A stretch of DNA of 64,000 nt from NCBI GenBank assembly GCA_937997485.1, contig CALKTH010000042.1, positions 33,695 to 97,694 of the forward strand, read 5' to 3'. The stretch is from an uncultured Acidimicrobiales bacterium. Its GTDB lineage: Bacteria > Actinomycetota > Acidimicrobiia > Acidimicrobiales > SZUA-35. The notes beneath the pieces are model-generated. The model saw only the letters and a program-made list of their open reading frames with translations. It ran no database searches and was not told the origin of the DNA. Shown piece by piece: positions 24,586-33,067 of the stretch (positions are counted from its first letter, which is position 1; every line of letters begins with the position of its first letter). Made by a program: the position numbers and the translations under genes.

Positions 24586-25402
24586 CCGGACCGAAGACGG
24601 CACGGCCTACGACGATTGGCCGGCGTCGACAGGGCAGGGCACGGCACCCGCGATCGTTCTGATCCACGGCCTCGGTCTGAGTCGTCACTTGTGGGCCTCC
24701 CACCTCAAGGCGCTCACCGGGACGCACCGCGTCATCAACTACGACCTTTACGGCCACGGTGAGAGTGCGCCACCACCCGAGGAGGCCTCGCTTCGCGTCT
24801 ACGCCGAACAGATCGCCCGGTTGCTCGACGAGCTCGGGGTGGAGGACGCGGCAATTGTCGGCTTCTCGATCGGCGGGATGATCAATCGGCGTTTCGTGCT
24901 CGATCATCCGGATCGGGCGAGCTCGCTCGTGATTCTCAACTCACCGCACGACAGGGGAGACGAGGGGCAACGCGCCGTGGAGGAGCGGGCCTCCACTGTT
25001 CGTTCGCAGGGCGCCTTGGCCACGATGGATGCTGCGCTGGCCCGATGGTTCACGCCCGAGTATCTGGCCAGCGAGGGTTTGGGCCCAGCACTCGTTCGGC
25101 AGTGGCGCATGGAAGCCGACGCCGAGAGCTACGCCCAGGCGGCCTGGGTACTGGCTGCCGGCGTGCGGGAGCTCACATCGCCCGAGCTCATCTTCGATCT
25201 TCCGGCGTTGGTGATGACAGGCGAGGGCGACACGGGTTCCACGCCGGCAATGGCTCATGCCATCGCCGCTCAGTTCCGAGACGAAGCACGGGCAACGGCG
25301 CAAACGCTCATCGTGCCTCGATTGCAGCATTTGGGCCTGCTCGAGCAGCCGGAACTCTTCACCAACCCCATTCTCGATTTCCTCGACCGGAGCGTTTCAT
25401 GA
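24578..25402 (+). CDS. Alpha/beta-fold hydrolase
   Basis: A 274-residue alpha/beta hydrolase. The oxyanion loop is LIHGLGLSRHLWASHL (from residue 28) and the nucleophile elbow is GFSIGG with S97. The acid is likely in VMTGEGDTGST and the histidine in LQHLGLLEQP. The family covers esterases, C-C bond hydrolases and 3-oxoadipate enol-lactonases, and the sequence has some of the latter's look, but the substrate is not assigned. It overlaps the LLM gene by 8 bp and the TPP enzyme by 4 bp (ATGA), so translation of the three is probably coupled. Confidence 0.83.
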   Translation: MPSRTEDGTAYDDWPASTGQGTAPAIVLIHGLGLSRHLWASHLKALTGTHRVINYDLYGHGESAPPPEEASLRVYAEQIARLLDELGVEDAAIVGFSIGGMINRRFVLDHPDRASSLVILNSPHDRGDEGQRAVEERASTVRSQGALATMDAALARWFTPEYLASEGLGPALVRQWRMEADAESYAQAAWVLAAGVRELTSPELIFDLPALVMTGEGDTGSTPAMAHAIAAQFRDEARATAQTLIVPRLQHLGLLEQPELFTNPILDFLDRSVS

Positions 25403-27102
25403 CCGACCCGAAGACGACTGACATGTCTGGCGGCCAGGCTGCTATTGCCGCGTTGCAGGCGGAGGAGGTCAGCCACGTCTTTGGGCTGATCGGATCAGCC
25501 ACGATGGAGATGTTCGACGCGCTCTACGACGCCAAGGACATTCAGTTCATCGGCGTGCATGACGAGCGCACTGGCACCCACATGGCTGACGGCTTCGCCC
25601 GAGCGTCTGGGCATGCCGGAGTGATCCTGGCCGGGCAGAACGGACCCGGCTCGACAAACCTGGTCACCGGTCTGGCCCAAGCCAAGGCCGCGTACTCGCC
25701 GGTTGTGTCCATCGCCGGTGCGCTCTCCTCGGGACACGTCTACCGAGATGCGTTCCAGGAAGTGGATCAGCAAGCGATCTTCACGCCGATCACGAAGAAA
25801 ACGTGGACCGTTCCGTCCACCGACCGGGTACCAGAGCTGATGAGGGAAGCCTTTCGTGTGGCGCTTTCGCCGCGCCGTGGGCCAGTACAGGTGAATCTGC
25901 CCCGAGACGTCTTGTCCGGCCGTGCTGACTTCGGGTCGATGCCCTCACCCCGCACGTATCGAAACCACAGCGTTCCTGCGGCGCACCCTAATGCGGTGGC
26001 CGAAGCAGCGGCGCTGCTGCTGGGTGCCGAGCGACCCGTCATCGTCGCCGGCGGTGGCATCAAGGACACGGGCGCCCACGCGGCGGCGGTCGAACTGGCC
26101 GAGGCGTTGCAGTGTCCAATCGCAACCTCCCCTGGACATGGTGACGCCATTCCGTTCGGGCACCCGTTGAACGCTGGCCAGATGGGTCCGAGAGGCAATC
26201 CTGTGGCGTCTCGCCTGGTGAAAGAGGCCGATGTCATCCTGGCCCTCGGCACCAGGTTGGGCTTCAACTCGACCTTCTACTCCTACGACAACGTCAATGC
26301 CGATGCCGCGATCATCCAGATCGAGATCGAGCCCACGGCGATCGGCCGGTTCTTTCCCGTCGAGGTCGGTATCTGGGCCGATGCCCCGACGGCGGCAGCC
26401 CAGCTCACGAAGGCGATCACTGCTGGCCGGCGGAGAGCCGACGCGGTTCGATGGACGGAAGTGTTCCAGGCCGAGCGCCGAGACTTCCTCGCCCGACGAG
26501 ATACCGATGCGGTGGAGACACATCCCATCCAGCCTTCGGGCTTGTTCAAGGCGTTGCGTCGTGTCATTCCGCGCGAGGCAGCGGTGACGCTCGACGCGGG
26601 CACGATGTGCCTGCAAGCCACCGATGCCCTCGACTATCACCGTTCGAAGAGTCTGTTCTCACCGCTCGACTTCGGCCTTGTCGGCTTCTCATTCGCGGCA
26701 GGCCTCGGCGTCAAGCTCGCGATGCCTGAGCGGCCGGTCGTCAGCCTGATGGGCGATGGCGGCTTTGGGATGACCATGTCGGAGCTCTCTACCGCGGTCG
26801 ACCACGGCATCAACACCGTCACCGTCGTGATGAACAATCAGTGCTGGGGAGCGGAGAAGTCGTACCAGAAGGACTTCTTCGACGGGCGCTACATCGGCGC
26901 TGATGTTTCGAGTCCGCCGTTCGATCGCGTCGCCGAACTCTATGGCGCTCGTGGATTCCGGGCGGATTCACTGGACGAGGTTGCAGGAGCGGTGGAGGCC
27001 GCGCTGGCGTGTGGTGCGCCCGCCGTGGTTGACGTGGCGGTCGATCCTGATGCGCTCTACAGCTTCCGAAAGGACAGCTTCACGCACCGGCCACAATCGT
27101 GA
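25399..27102 (+). CDS. Thiamine-pyrophosphate enzyme, sulfoacetaldehyde acetyltransferase (Xsc)-like
   Basis: A 567-residue enzyme of the acetolactate synthase/Xsc superfamily. The catalytic glutamate is E56 in VHDERTGTHMADGFARASG. The TPP motif is GDGGFGM (about residue 453) ending in MNNQCWGAEKSYQKDFFDGR (from about 478). The NN-x2-WGAEK form is shared with sulfoacetaldehyde acetyltransferases, which release sulfite and form acetyl phosphate. FQEVDQQAIFTPITKKTW is also Xsc- and ALS-like. The exact reaction is inferred. Other TPP lyases, for example oxalyl-CoA decarboxylase or glyoxylate carboligase types, are less similar in this motif. It is the last gene of the LysR-linked operon. Confidence 0.75.
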   Translation: MTDPKTTDMSGGQAAIAALQAEEVSHVFGLIGSATMEMFDALYDAKDIQFIGVHDERTGTHMADGFARASGHAGVILAGQNGPGSTNLVTGLAQAKAAYSPVVSIAGALSSGHVYRDAFQEVDQQAIFTPITKKTWTVPSTDRVPELMREAFRVALSPRRGPVQVNLPRDVLSGRADFGSMPSPRTYRNHSVPAAHPNAVAEAAALLLGAERPVIVAGGGIKDTGAHAAAVELAEALQCPIATSPGHGDAIPFGHPLNAGQMGPRGNPVASRLVKEADVILALGTRLGFNSTFYSYDNVNADAAIIQIEIEPTAIGRFFPVEVGIWADAPTAAAQLTKAITAGRRRADAVRWTEVFQAERRDFLARRDTDAVETHPIQPSGLFKALRRVIPREAAVTLDAGTMCLQATDALDYHRSKSLFSPLDFGLVGFSFAAGLGVKLAMPERPVVSLMGDGGFGMTMSELSTAVDHGINTVTVVMNNQCWGAEKSYQKDFFDGRYIGADVSSPPFDRVAELYGARGFRADSLDEVAGAVEAALACGAPAVVDVAVDPDALYSFRKDSFTHRPQS

Positions 27103-27133
27103 GCCCTCGATCGGATGGTGAGGCTGGCCACGA

Positions 27134-27754
27134 TCAGCGCTGTCCGTCGTCCCCAGCTGCCTCGTCGATCGAGAAGCCACCGATTCGATGATTGGGGCGT
27201 TGCCCAGTCGACATGACGAGGGCGTAGACAACCTCATCGGGTCGGGGCCCGTCCGGCACGACCACGGCGTGTGCGTCGTAATGGCTCCGGGCGTAGCTGG
27301 CGTGCAGGTACACCAGCGGGATGTCGAGCTGGCTGCCCAAGGCGCCGACCTTCTTCGAAGAAGGCACCTGAGCCTTGGGGCCACCAAGGCTCTCTCGTAG
27401 TCCGATACCAGCCGGTACATGCCACGCGGCAGCAATCTCCATTTCGCCACCGACGCCAACAATGGCGCCCTTGCCATAGCTTTCGATCGAGTAGCCGGCG
27501 CGTTCCGTATCGGCGGTCAGAGCCTCGCGAAGTTCGACGGAGAGCTCGGTTGCCAACGTCTCGAGGGATGACATCCACGCGCCCAGAGCCTCTTCGTTGG
27601 GAACGGTGCCGGCGAACGGATTGGCGACGACGGCGGCAATCGATCCCGAGCGGTGGGGCCGTTCCAGAGGATGACCGGCACCCGGAGACGAGAGGCCAGC
27701 GATGTGATCTCGAGAGATCTCGAGCTGGATCTTGCGGACGACCGGGTCTGTCAT
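27134..27754 (-). CDS. AA_synth (amino acid synthesis) family protein
   Basis: A 206-residue protein matching PF06684-type proteins: RKIQLEISRDHIAGLSSPGA near the N-terminus, AAVVANPFAG, YGKGAIVGVGGEMEIAAAWH, and SYARSHYDAHAVVVPDGPRPDEVV in the second half. Despite the family name, a catalytic function is not established to my knowledge. ATG at 27754 is chosen because the upstream in-frame region is low complexity and overlaps the divergent gene. TACAAG seven bases before the start fits a leaderless promoter. It converges with the Xsc-like operon. Confidence 0.75.
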   Translation of the reverse strand: MTDPVVRKIQLEISRDHIAGLSSPGAGHPLERPHRSGSIAAVVANPFAGTVPNEEALGAWMSSLETLATELSVELREALTADTERAGYSIESYGKGAIVGVGGEMEIAAAWHVPAGIGLRESLGGPKAQVPSSKKVGALGSQLDIPLVYLHASYARSHYDAHAVVVPDGPRPDEVVYALVMSTGQRPNHRIGGFSIDEAAGDDGQR

Positions 27755-27815
27755 GGCGCTACTTGTAGCAGAGCTGCCATAACGTATGGGCTTCCCGCTG
27801 ACGAATGGATGATTG

Positions 27816-28790
27816 ATGGCTGGTGGACTGGTTGGGTTGCTCGACGACATCGCGGCATTGGCGAAGCTCGCCGCGGCCTCGATCGACGATGTCGGCGCCG
27901 CAGCTGGTCGGGCCAGTGCCAAGGCCGCTGGTGTGGTTGTCGACGACACCGCGGTGACGCCGGCCTACGTGCAGGGCCTTGCCGCCGACCGCGAACTGCC
28001 CATCATCAAGAAGATCGCCAGCGGCTCGTTGCGAAACAAGCTGCTCTTCATCCTTCCCGCCGCACTGCTGCTCAGCGCGATCGCTCCATTGCTGGTCGAG
28101 ATCATTCTCATGATCGGTGGCGCCTATTTGTGCTTCGAGGGAGTCGAGAAGATCTACCACAAGATCAAGGGCGACGATCACAGCCATGACCTGCCGGCCG
28201 CCATGAAAGGTCCGGAGGCCGAGGCGGCCACAATCGCCGGCGCGGTCAGGACCGACTTCATCCTCTCCGCCGAGATCATGGTGATTGCGCTGAAAGAGGT
28301 GATCGACGAGGGCTTCGTCTCCCGAGCCGTGATCATGGTCGTGGTTGCGCTCTTCATCACTGCGATCGTCTACGGCGTGGTCGCGCTCATCGTGAAGATG
28401 GACGACATCGGACTGAAGCTCGCATCTCGGGATGAAGAGTCGTCGCAGAAGTTGGGGCGCCGTCTGGTGGCGGCGATGCCCGTGCTGCTCAAGTGGCTTT
28501 CGGTGATCGGCACTGCAGCCATGCTGTGGGTTGGCGGCCACATCTTGGTCGTGGGCTTCCACGAGCTGGGCTGGGACCTGCTCTACGACATCGTGCACGA
28601 TCTCGAGGAGTCGGTCTCTGGCGTCGGTGGGATTGGCGGCCTGCTGGGTTGGCTGGTCAATACGGCACTCTCGGCCGTCGTTGGCGTCATCGTTGGCTCG
28701 ATCGTCGTGGCCGTGGTCTCCCAGTTCCACGGAGGCGACGATCATGGGGATTCCGATGAGGCCCACGGAGCCGGCGCAGCAGCTCACTGA
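27816..28790 (+). CDS. DUF808 family membrane protein
   Basis: A 324-residue integral membrane protein. GGLVGLLDDIAALAKLAAAS at the N-terminus, VTPAYVQGLAADRELPIIKK, and GAYLCFEGVEKIYHKIKG are diagnostic of DUF808 (YedI-type). Several hydrophobic helices occur at about residues 70-108, 180-200, 228-250 and 275-300. The C-terminus is His- and Asp-rich (FHGGDDHGDSDEAHG). No function is established for the family. ATG at 27816 is preceded by an in-frame TTG. The gene is divergent from the AA_synth gene and ends 8 bp before the convergent DNA polymerase gene. Confidence 0.85.
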   Translation: MAGGLVGLLDDIAALAKLAAASIDDVGAAAGRASAKAAGVVVDDTAVTPAYVQGLAADRELPIIKKIASGSLRNKLLFILPAALLLSAIAPLLVEIILMIGGAYLCFEGVEKIYHKIKGDDHSHDLPAAMKGPEAEAATIAGAVRTDFILSAEIMVIALKEVIDEGFVSRAVIMVVVALFITAIVYGVVALIVKMDDIGLKLASRDEESSQKLGRRLVAAMPVLLKWLSVIGTAAMLWVGGHILVVGFHELGWDLLYDIVHDLEESVSGVGGIGGLLGWLVNTALSAVVGVIVGSIVVAVVSQFHGGDDHGDSDEAHGAGAAAH

Positions 28791-28798
28791 GGTTCTGA

Positions 28799-31153
28799 TC
28801 AGGGATCGATCACGTCGGCGTCGGCGAGTGATCGACGCACATCCACATCGGCCTTGGGCGTGACGTTGGGGCAGAAGCGGAGGGATGCCCGCTCCAGAGC
28901 CTCCTGAACTTCGATGGCAACGTTCTCTGCATCGGCCTGATCGCACTCGACAACGACGGAGTCGTGGACGGTTTGGACCGGGCGGGCGGTGGGAAATTGC
29001 CGGAGCCCGTCATCCAGATAGCCGTAGGCCACGAGCATGATGTCGGCAACGCCGCCCTGAATCGGTGCGTTTCGCCAGGCATTGACCATGGCCGACACGC
29101 GTTCCCGGGCCGAGCGACCTAACAGAGACTCGGCAACCTCTTCCCCCGCTTCGTGAGCAATGGCTTCGACGAACATCCGGCGAAGGTGGCGCTCTTCGAA
29201 GTTGCGGGCGACCTCGCCGTCGGAGATCGGACGGCCGGGAGCGGTGAGGGTGAGATCGTGGGTTCGGGCAAAGTTGTCTCGGATTGCCACGAGAACGGGC
29301 GAATCTGACCGCACCGCGTCGGTCACCACTCCAAGGAAGAGCCGGTCGAGGTGCAGATTGAACTGCTGGCGACGACCCGAGAGCGTGCGGCTGGCGAACG
29401 TGAACGGTTCGCCATTTGCCAGAAGGGCGACGGGAGCGGAGTAGCCGAGGAGCCAGCTGACCTCCCCGACGTCGAGATCTGGTTGCTGCTCCACGATCTC
29501 CTCGGCCGTGGGCCAACGGTTGAGGGACTGCCGTAGTTGCCGCCGGAGTGAACGGACCTCGGGGAAACCGCGGGCAAGACGCATCGAACCGTGCCAGTCG
29601 ATGGCCACGGTGTCCTTCTTGATCTCGGCGATCTCAGCGATGCGCTCCTCGGCCCATGCCGCCGTTCCGGGGTAGGTCCTGCGGTATTGGGCCAGAAGCT
29701 CCTTGGCCTCTTCGAGGGTGGTGGGCGAGCCTTCGGCGGTCAGCGAGCGAGACAGGGCTGCTGCCCCGGTTCCGTAGGCAATGCCGAAGTTCAGCGCCTT
29801 GGCGATTTGCCGGAGGTGCTTGAGACGGGAGGGATCCTCTCGCTCGAGAGCTACTGGGTCGACATTGAACATGCTGGCTGCGGTGCTGATGTGGACGTCG
29901 ACACCAGCGGCGAAGGCGGCTCGGAGCGGCTCGTCGTTGGCGACCTCGGCCAGGAACCTGAGCTCGGCTTGGCTCAAGTCGGCGTGGACGAAGACCCGGT
30001 CGGCGATGGCCGGCCGCACGTAGGGCTTCATGAGCGGCGTGAAGTTCTGAGCGTTGGGATTCCGGCTCGCCAAGCGACCGGTGTTCGTGCCCACGACTTG
30101 GAGATATTGCGGGCGAAGGCGTCCGTCTTCATGCAGGTGGTCATGGATAGATTCGCCGTAGGTGCTCAGGATCTTGGTGTGGTTCCGATATTCGAGGAGG
30201 GCCGAGCAGAGCTCACCTCCGATCTCGCGAAGCACGGTGGCATTGACCGAATCGGTGTCGGTCAGGAGGCGATCGGCGCCGTGCCGTGAAGCCATCCAGG
30301 CTCGAACCTGAGGTTCGGCCCAGCGATTCAGTGCGTCTCGGACCTGCATGTCAGATCCGGGGTTCCACGACGGCTCGATGACGTCATCGAAGAGGGTGCC
30401 CTGTCCGCCTCCGGTGAGCATTGCAAGCTCACCAATCACGGCCCGGTTGCGCTCCTCGATGTGAGCGAGCTTGTTCTGCCAGCCGGACCAGTCGAAGGGC
30501 AGGCCGGTGCGCTCCATCTGGTCGAGGAACGGTCTGGCCTGCATCTCGATGTCGGTCACCTCATGGAGCCCAGCTTCGGCGACGGCAGCACGGATGGCAT
30601 CGCTCACCCACAGCGTTTCCACTGCATCGGCTGCGGCATAGGCGATCTGATCGGCCGTGAGGTCGTCTTCGGCTGTGTAGGACAGCTGCACGGTGCCCTT
30701 GCCCTCGGCTTTCAGACCTAGATAGTGCTCGGTGGCCCAAGCCAGACCGTGGTACCAGGTCACACCGCTGCGGCCCTGATGTAGGAGGGCATCGGCTAAC
30801 TGAGCGTCCCACCACCGCAATCCTGGCGTCGTGTCGGCGGACTGCCAGACCGCACGGTCGACGACCTTCGCGTCGAAGTCTGCGTTCCAGGCATCAGCGG
30901 TGCGACCGGTGAGCAGCGGTGCGAGCAGTGTGGCGTCCAAGTCTCGCACATCGACCACGAACGATCGCTCGTTGCCAGCCTGATCCCGGGTGGCGACCGA
31001 CATCACCCGCATGCGATGAGCCATGGGGCCGCTGGTCGGGGTCTCGGTATCGATGGCGAGGTGGATCGAGTCTTGCAGCGCCGCGCCGAGGTCAGCGAGG
31101 TGATCGGGGTGGTTGACGAACGTTGCTGGCACGTCGCTCGGAACTCGGGGCAC
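28799..31153 (-). CDS. Family A DNA polymerase with DEDDy 3'-5' exonuclease and large palm insertion
   Basis: A 784-residue PolA-like protein without the 5'-3' exonuclease domain. Exonuclease motifs are D35/E37 (AIDTETPT), N90/D94 (AWNADFDAK) and Y172/D176 (YAAAD). Polymerase motif A is HADLSQAELRF (D392), motif B RQIAKALNFGIAYG (448-461) and motif C VHDSVVVE (H730, D731). Between motif B (Y460) and motif C there are about 270 residues, against about 115 in E. coli Pol I, so roughly 155 residues are inserted. All key catalytic residues look intact. The GTG start at 31153 has TAGGGT six bases upstream. Similar exo-plus-pol proteins occur in phages and in some actinobacteria. No phage gene is nearby. 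Confidence 0.85.
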   Translation of the reverse strand: MPRVPSDVPATFVNHPDHLADLGAALQDSIHLAIDTETPTSGPMAHRMRVMSVATRDQAGNERSFVVDVRDLDATLLAPLLTGRTADAWNADFDAKVVDRAVWQSADTTPGLRWWDAQLADALLHQGRSGVTWYHGLAWATEHYLGLKAEGKGTVQLSYTAEDDLTADQIAYAAADAVETLWVSDAIRAAVAEAGLHEVTDIEMQARPFLDQMERTGLPFDWSGWQNKLAHIEERNRAVIGELAMLTGGGQGTLFDDVIEPSWNPGSDMQVRDALNRWAEPQVRAWMASRHGADRLLTDTDSVNATVLREIGGELCSALLEYRNHTKILSTYGESIHDHLHEDGRLRPQYLQVVGTNTGRLASRNPNAQNFTPLMKPYVRPAIADRVFVHADLSQAELRFLAEVANDEPLRAAFAAGVDVHISTAASMFNVDPVALEREDPSRLKHLRQIAKALNFGIAYGTGAAALSRSLTAEGSPTTLEEAKELLAQYRRTYPGTAAWAEERIAEIAEIKKDTVAIDWHGSMRLARGFPEVRSLRRQLRQSLNRWPTAEEIVEQQPDLDVGEVSWLLGYSAPVALLANGEPFTFASRTLSGRRQQFNLHLDRLFLGVVTDAVRSDSPVLVAIRDNFARTHDLTLTAPGRPISDGEVARNFEERHLRRMFVEAIAHEAGEEVAESLLGRSARERVSAMVNAWRNAPIQGGVADIMLVAYGYLDDGLRQFPTARPVQTVHDSVVVECDQADAENVAIEVQEALERASLRFCPNVTPKADVDVRRSLADADVIDP

Positions 31154-31203
31154 CTCTGGACCCTACGGGACGAGTGTGACACCGACAGCACTGATGCGTA
31201 CTT

Positions 31204-31240
31204 GTGACAGCACGAGGCTGGCCGCGTAGTGTCGCCAGGC
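31204..31240 (+). promoter_or_regulatory. Leaderless promoter of the F420-type oxidoreductase
   Basis: GTGACA (31204-31209), 17-bp spacer, TAGTGT (31227-31232), then 8 nt to the ATG at 31241, with no Shine-Dalgarno. TGTGACA also occurs as a direct repeat at 31175-31181 and 31203-31209. Confidence 0.5.
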
Positions 31241-32101
31241 ATGGAGATTGGTATTGCCACAGCGTTCTCGCACCACACATCCGTTGAGCACATCGTGGGG
31301 ACGGCCCAGCGGGTCGAGGCCGCTGGCTTCGCGTCGTTGTGGCTGCCCGAGCATGTGCTGTTCTATCCGGACTACGCATCGGTGTATCCGTACTCCAAGG
31401 ACGGGAAGGTTCCGGGCGATCCCGATGGCGTGCTGGATCCGTTCAGTGCCCTGAGCTTCGTTGCCGCCCACACCTCCACGATTCGTCTCGCCACCGGCAT
31501 CTGCCTGGTGCCGCAGCGTCAGCCGATCTACACGGCGAAGATGGTCGCCGATCTGGACTACCTGTCCGGTGGCCGAGTCGACTTCGGGGTTGGCATTGGT
31601 TGGCTTGAAGAAGAGTTCGACTCGCTGGGAATGGACTTCAAGGCTCGGGCGGCCCGATGCAACGAGTACATCGCGGCGATGAAGGCGCTGTGGGGGAGCG
31701 ATCCGGTCAACTTTGAGGGCGAGACCGTCCAGATTCGCCATGCGCAGTTCAACCCCAAGCCGGTGCAGACGCCGCATCCGCCGATCTTCGTTGGTGGTGA
31801 GAGCAAGCCAGCACTTCGCAGGGTCGCAACGTTCGCCCAGGGTTGGTACGGCTACGGCGTGAATCCGGAGCAAACAGAGGCGGCCCTCGGCCGGCTCGAC
31901 GAGCACCTGGAAGCTGCTGGGCGCAGCCGGGACGAGATTCAGATCGTGATCGGTCCGAACCGCTTCGACGTCGATGCAGCGATGATTGAGGCCTATGAGG
32001 CAGTTGGTGTGCACCAGGTGGTGTTGCCGCTGTTCGCCCGTGATCTCGACGGCATCGACCGCCGGATCGCCGGCATCAACGAGTCGCTGAATCTCTCCTA
32101 G
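31241..32101 (+). CDS. LLM-class F420-dependent oxidoreductase
   Basis: A 286-residue luciferase-like TIM-barrel enzyme of the type often annotated as F420-dependent in actinobacteria. MEIGIATAFSHHTSVEHIVG and FASLWLPEHVLFYPDYAS start the barrel; IRLATGICLVPQRQPIYTAK and GGRVDFGVGIGWLEEEFDSL form the flavin site; HPPIFVGGESKPALRR follows. The substrate is unknown. ATG at 31241 is preferred over the GTG at 31229 because of the promoter spacing. It is divergent from the DNA polymerase and 36 bp from the convergent TauD-like gene. Confidence 0.87.
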   Translation: MEIGIATAFSHHTSVEHIVGTAQRVEAAGFASLWLPEHVLFYPDYASVYPYSKDGKVPGDPDGVLDPFSALSFVAAHTSTIRLATGICLVPQRQPIYTAKMVADLDYLSGGRVDFGVGIGWLEEEFDSLGMDFKARAARCNEYIAAMKALWGSDPVNFEGETVQIRHAQFNPKPVQTPHPPIFVGGESKPALRRVATFAQGWYGYGVNPEQTEAALGRLDEHLEAAGRSRDEIQIVIGPNRFDVDAAMIEAYEAVGVHQVVLPLFARDLDGIDRRIAGINESLNLS

Positions 32102-32137
32102 GTCACCGGCGGTGGTGTTCGTCCCGGAACATCCGGC

Positions 32138-32989
32138 TCAGCGGACAGCGGCGTTGTAGCCCACGGTGGTGCGGTGCAGAAGGCGCTCGTGGCCGTCGTA
32201 TCCACCGGTGGCTCGATGGAGCAGCCAACGGTTGTCCCACATCACCAGCATGTCGGCCGACCATTGGTGGACGTAGCGGAACTCCTCGCGGGTTTGCCAG
32301 CCGTAGATCTCGAAGAGCTTGGCTCGGCCTTCCTCTTCCGGTAGTCCCTCGACACCGATGATGTAGCCGACCGTGCTGTACAGCGTGCGTTGGCCCGTCT
32401 CGGGATGGACGCGCACGAGCGGATGGCGGTGGGTGGCATAGGCCTCGTCTGACGTGATGATCTTCATCGCCCGTGGCTCGGTGTCGGCGTCGCCGTACAT
32501 CCCGTCGGGGGCGTAGCCACCGCGAGCTGAGTGGATGACGATGGCTTGGTCGGCCCATGCCCGCAGATCGTCGGGAAGCGCTCGATACACAGCCGCCTGA
32601 TCCACGAACTCCGTGTTGCCGCCCGCGGGCGGAATGACCTTGCCGAACAAGCAGGTGCCATCCGGTGGGTACTGCTGGAAGGTCCAGTCTGCATGCCAGT
32701 TCTCGGCGAAGATCGAGGCCGTTTCGTCGGCCAGGCGGTGGATAGCGGCGATGTTGATCCGCCCGTCGACGGCTCCGAAGAATGGGTCGACGCCGAACGG
32801 ACCGAACGAGAGCGTGAAACGCTCGAGATCATCGTCGGACATCGGCTGGTCAGGAAACGAAAGCACTTTGTGCTCGAGCCAGGCCGAGCGAACGTCGGCC
32901 ACCGTCTGAGCATCCATGGGGGCAGTGAGATCCAGGCCGGTCACGGCGGCCCCGCAGATCTGTCCACTTGGTGTCACCGTGATCGCCAT
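32138..32989 (-). CDS. TauD/TfdA family Fe(II)/2-oxoglutarate dioxygenase
   Basis: A 283-residue TauD-fold oxygenase. The iron ligands are H99 and D101 (NWHADWTF) and H258 (RWLLHRATGGYDG), and the 2-oxoglutarate arginine is probably R269 or R273 in HERLLHRTTVGYN. TauD-family enzymes hydroxylate carbon next to sulfonate, ether or amine groups, releasing the group as sulfite, phenol and so on. The substrate cannot be read from the sequence. The ATG at 32989 is preceded by a clear leaderless promoter. It converges with the F420-type enzyme and is divergent from an SDR. Confidence 0.85.
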   Translation of the reverse strand: MAITVTPSGQICGAAVTGLDLTAPMDAQTVADVRSAWLEHKVLSFPDQPMSDDDLERFTLSFGPFGVDPFFGAVDGRINIAAIHRLADETASIFAENWHADWTFQQYPPDGTCLFGKVIPPAGGNTEFVDQAAVYRALPDDLRAWADQAIVIHSARGGYAPDGMYGDADTEPRAMKIITSDEAYATHRHPLVRVHPETGQRTLYSTVGYIIGVEGLPEEEGRAKLFEIYGWQTREEFRYVHQWSADMLVMWDNRWLLHRATGGYDGHERLLHRTTVGYNAAVR

Positions 32990-33023
32990 GGTCAGACACT
33001 AGATGGAGAGCCCGGCGTGTCCA
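32990..33023 (-). promoter_or_regulatory. Leaderless promoter of the TauD-like gene
   Basis: Read on the minus strand: TGGACA (33023-33018), 16-bp spacer, TAGTGT (33001-32996), 6 nt, ATG at 32989. There is no Shine-Dalgarno. The same TAGTGT hexamer precedes three other genes in this window. Confidence 0.55.
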
Positions 33024-33067
33024 GAATGTGGTCTTCCATTGGGTGTTGGCTGGGTTAGCTTCTGGAG

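Noticed and set aside
25045..25398. N-terminal extension of the TPP enzyme
   Set aside because: It overlaps the alpha/beta hydrolase in another frame and lacks similarity to TPP enzymes; the ATGA junction at 25399 is the natural start.
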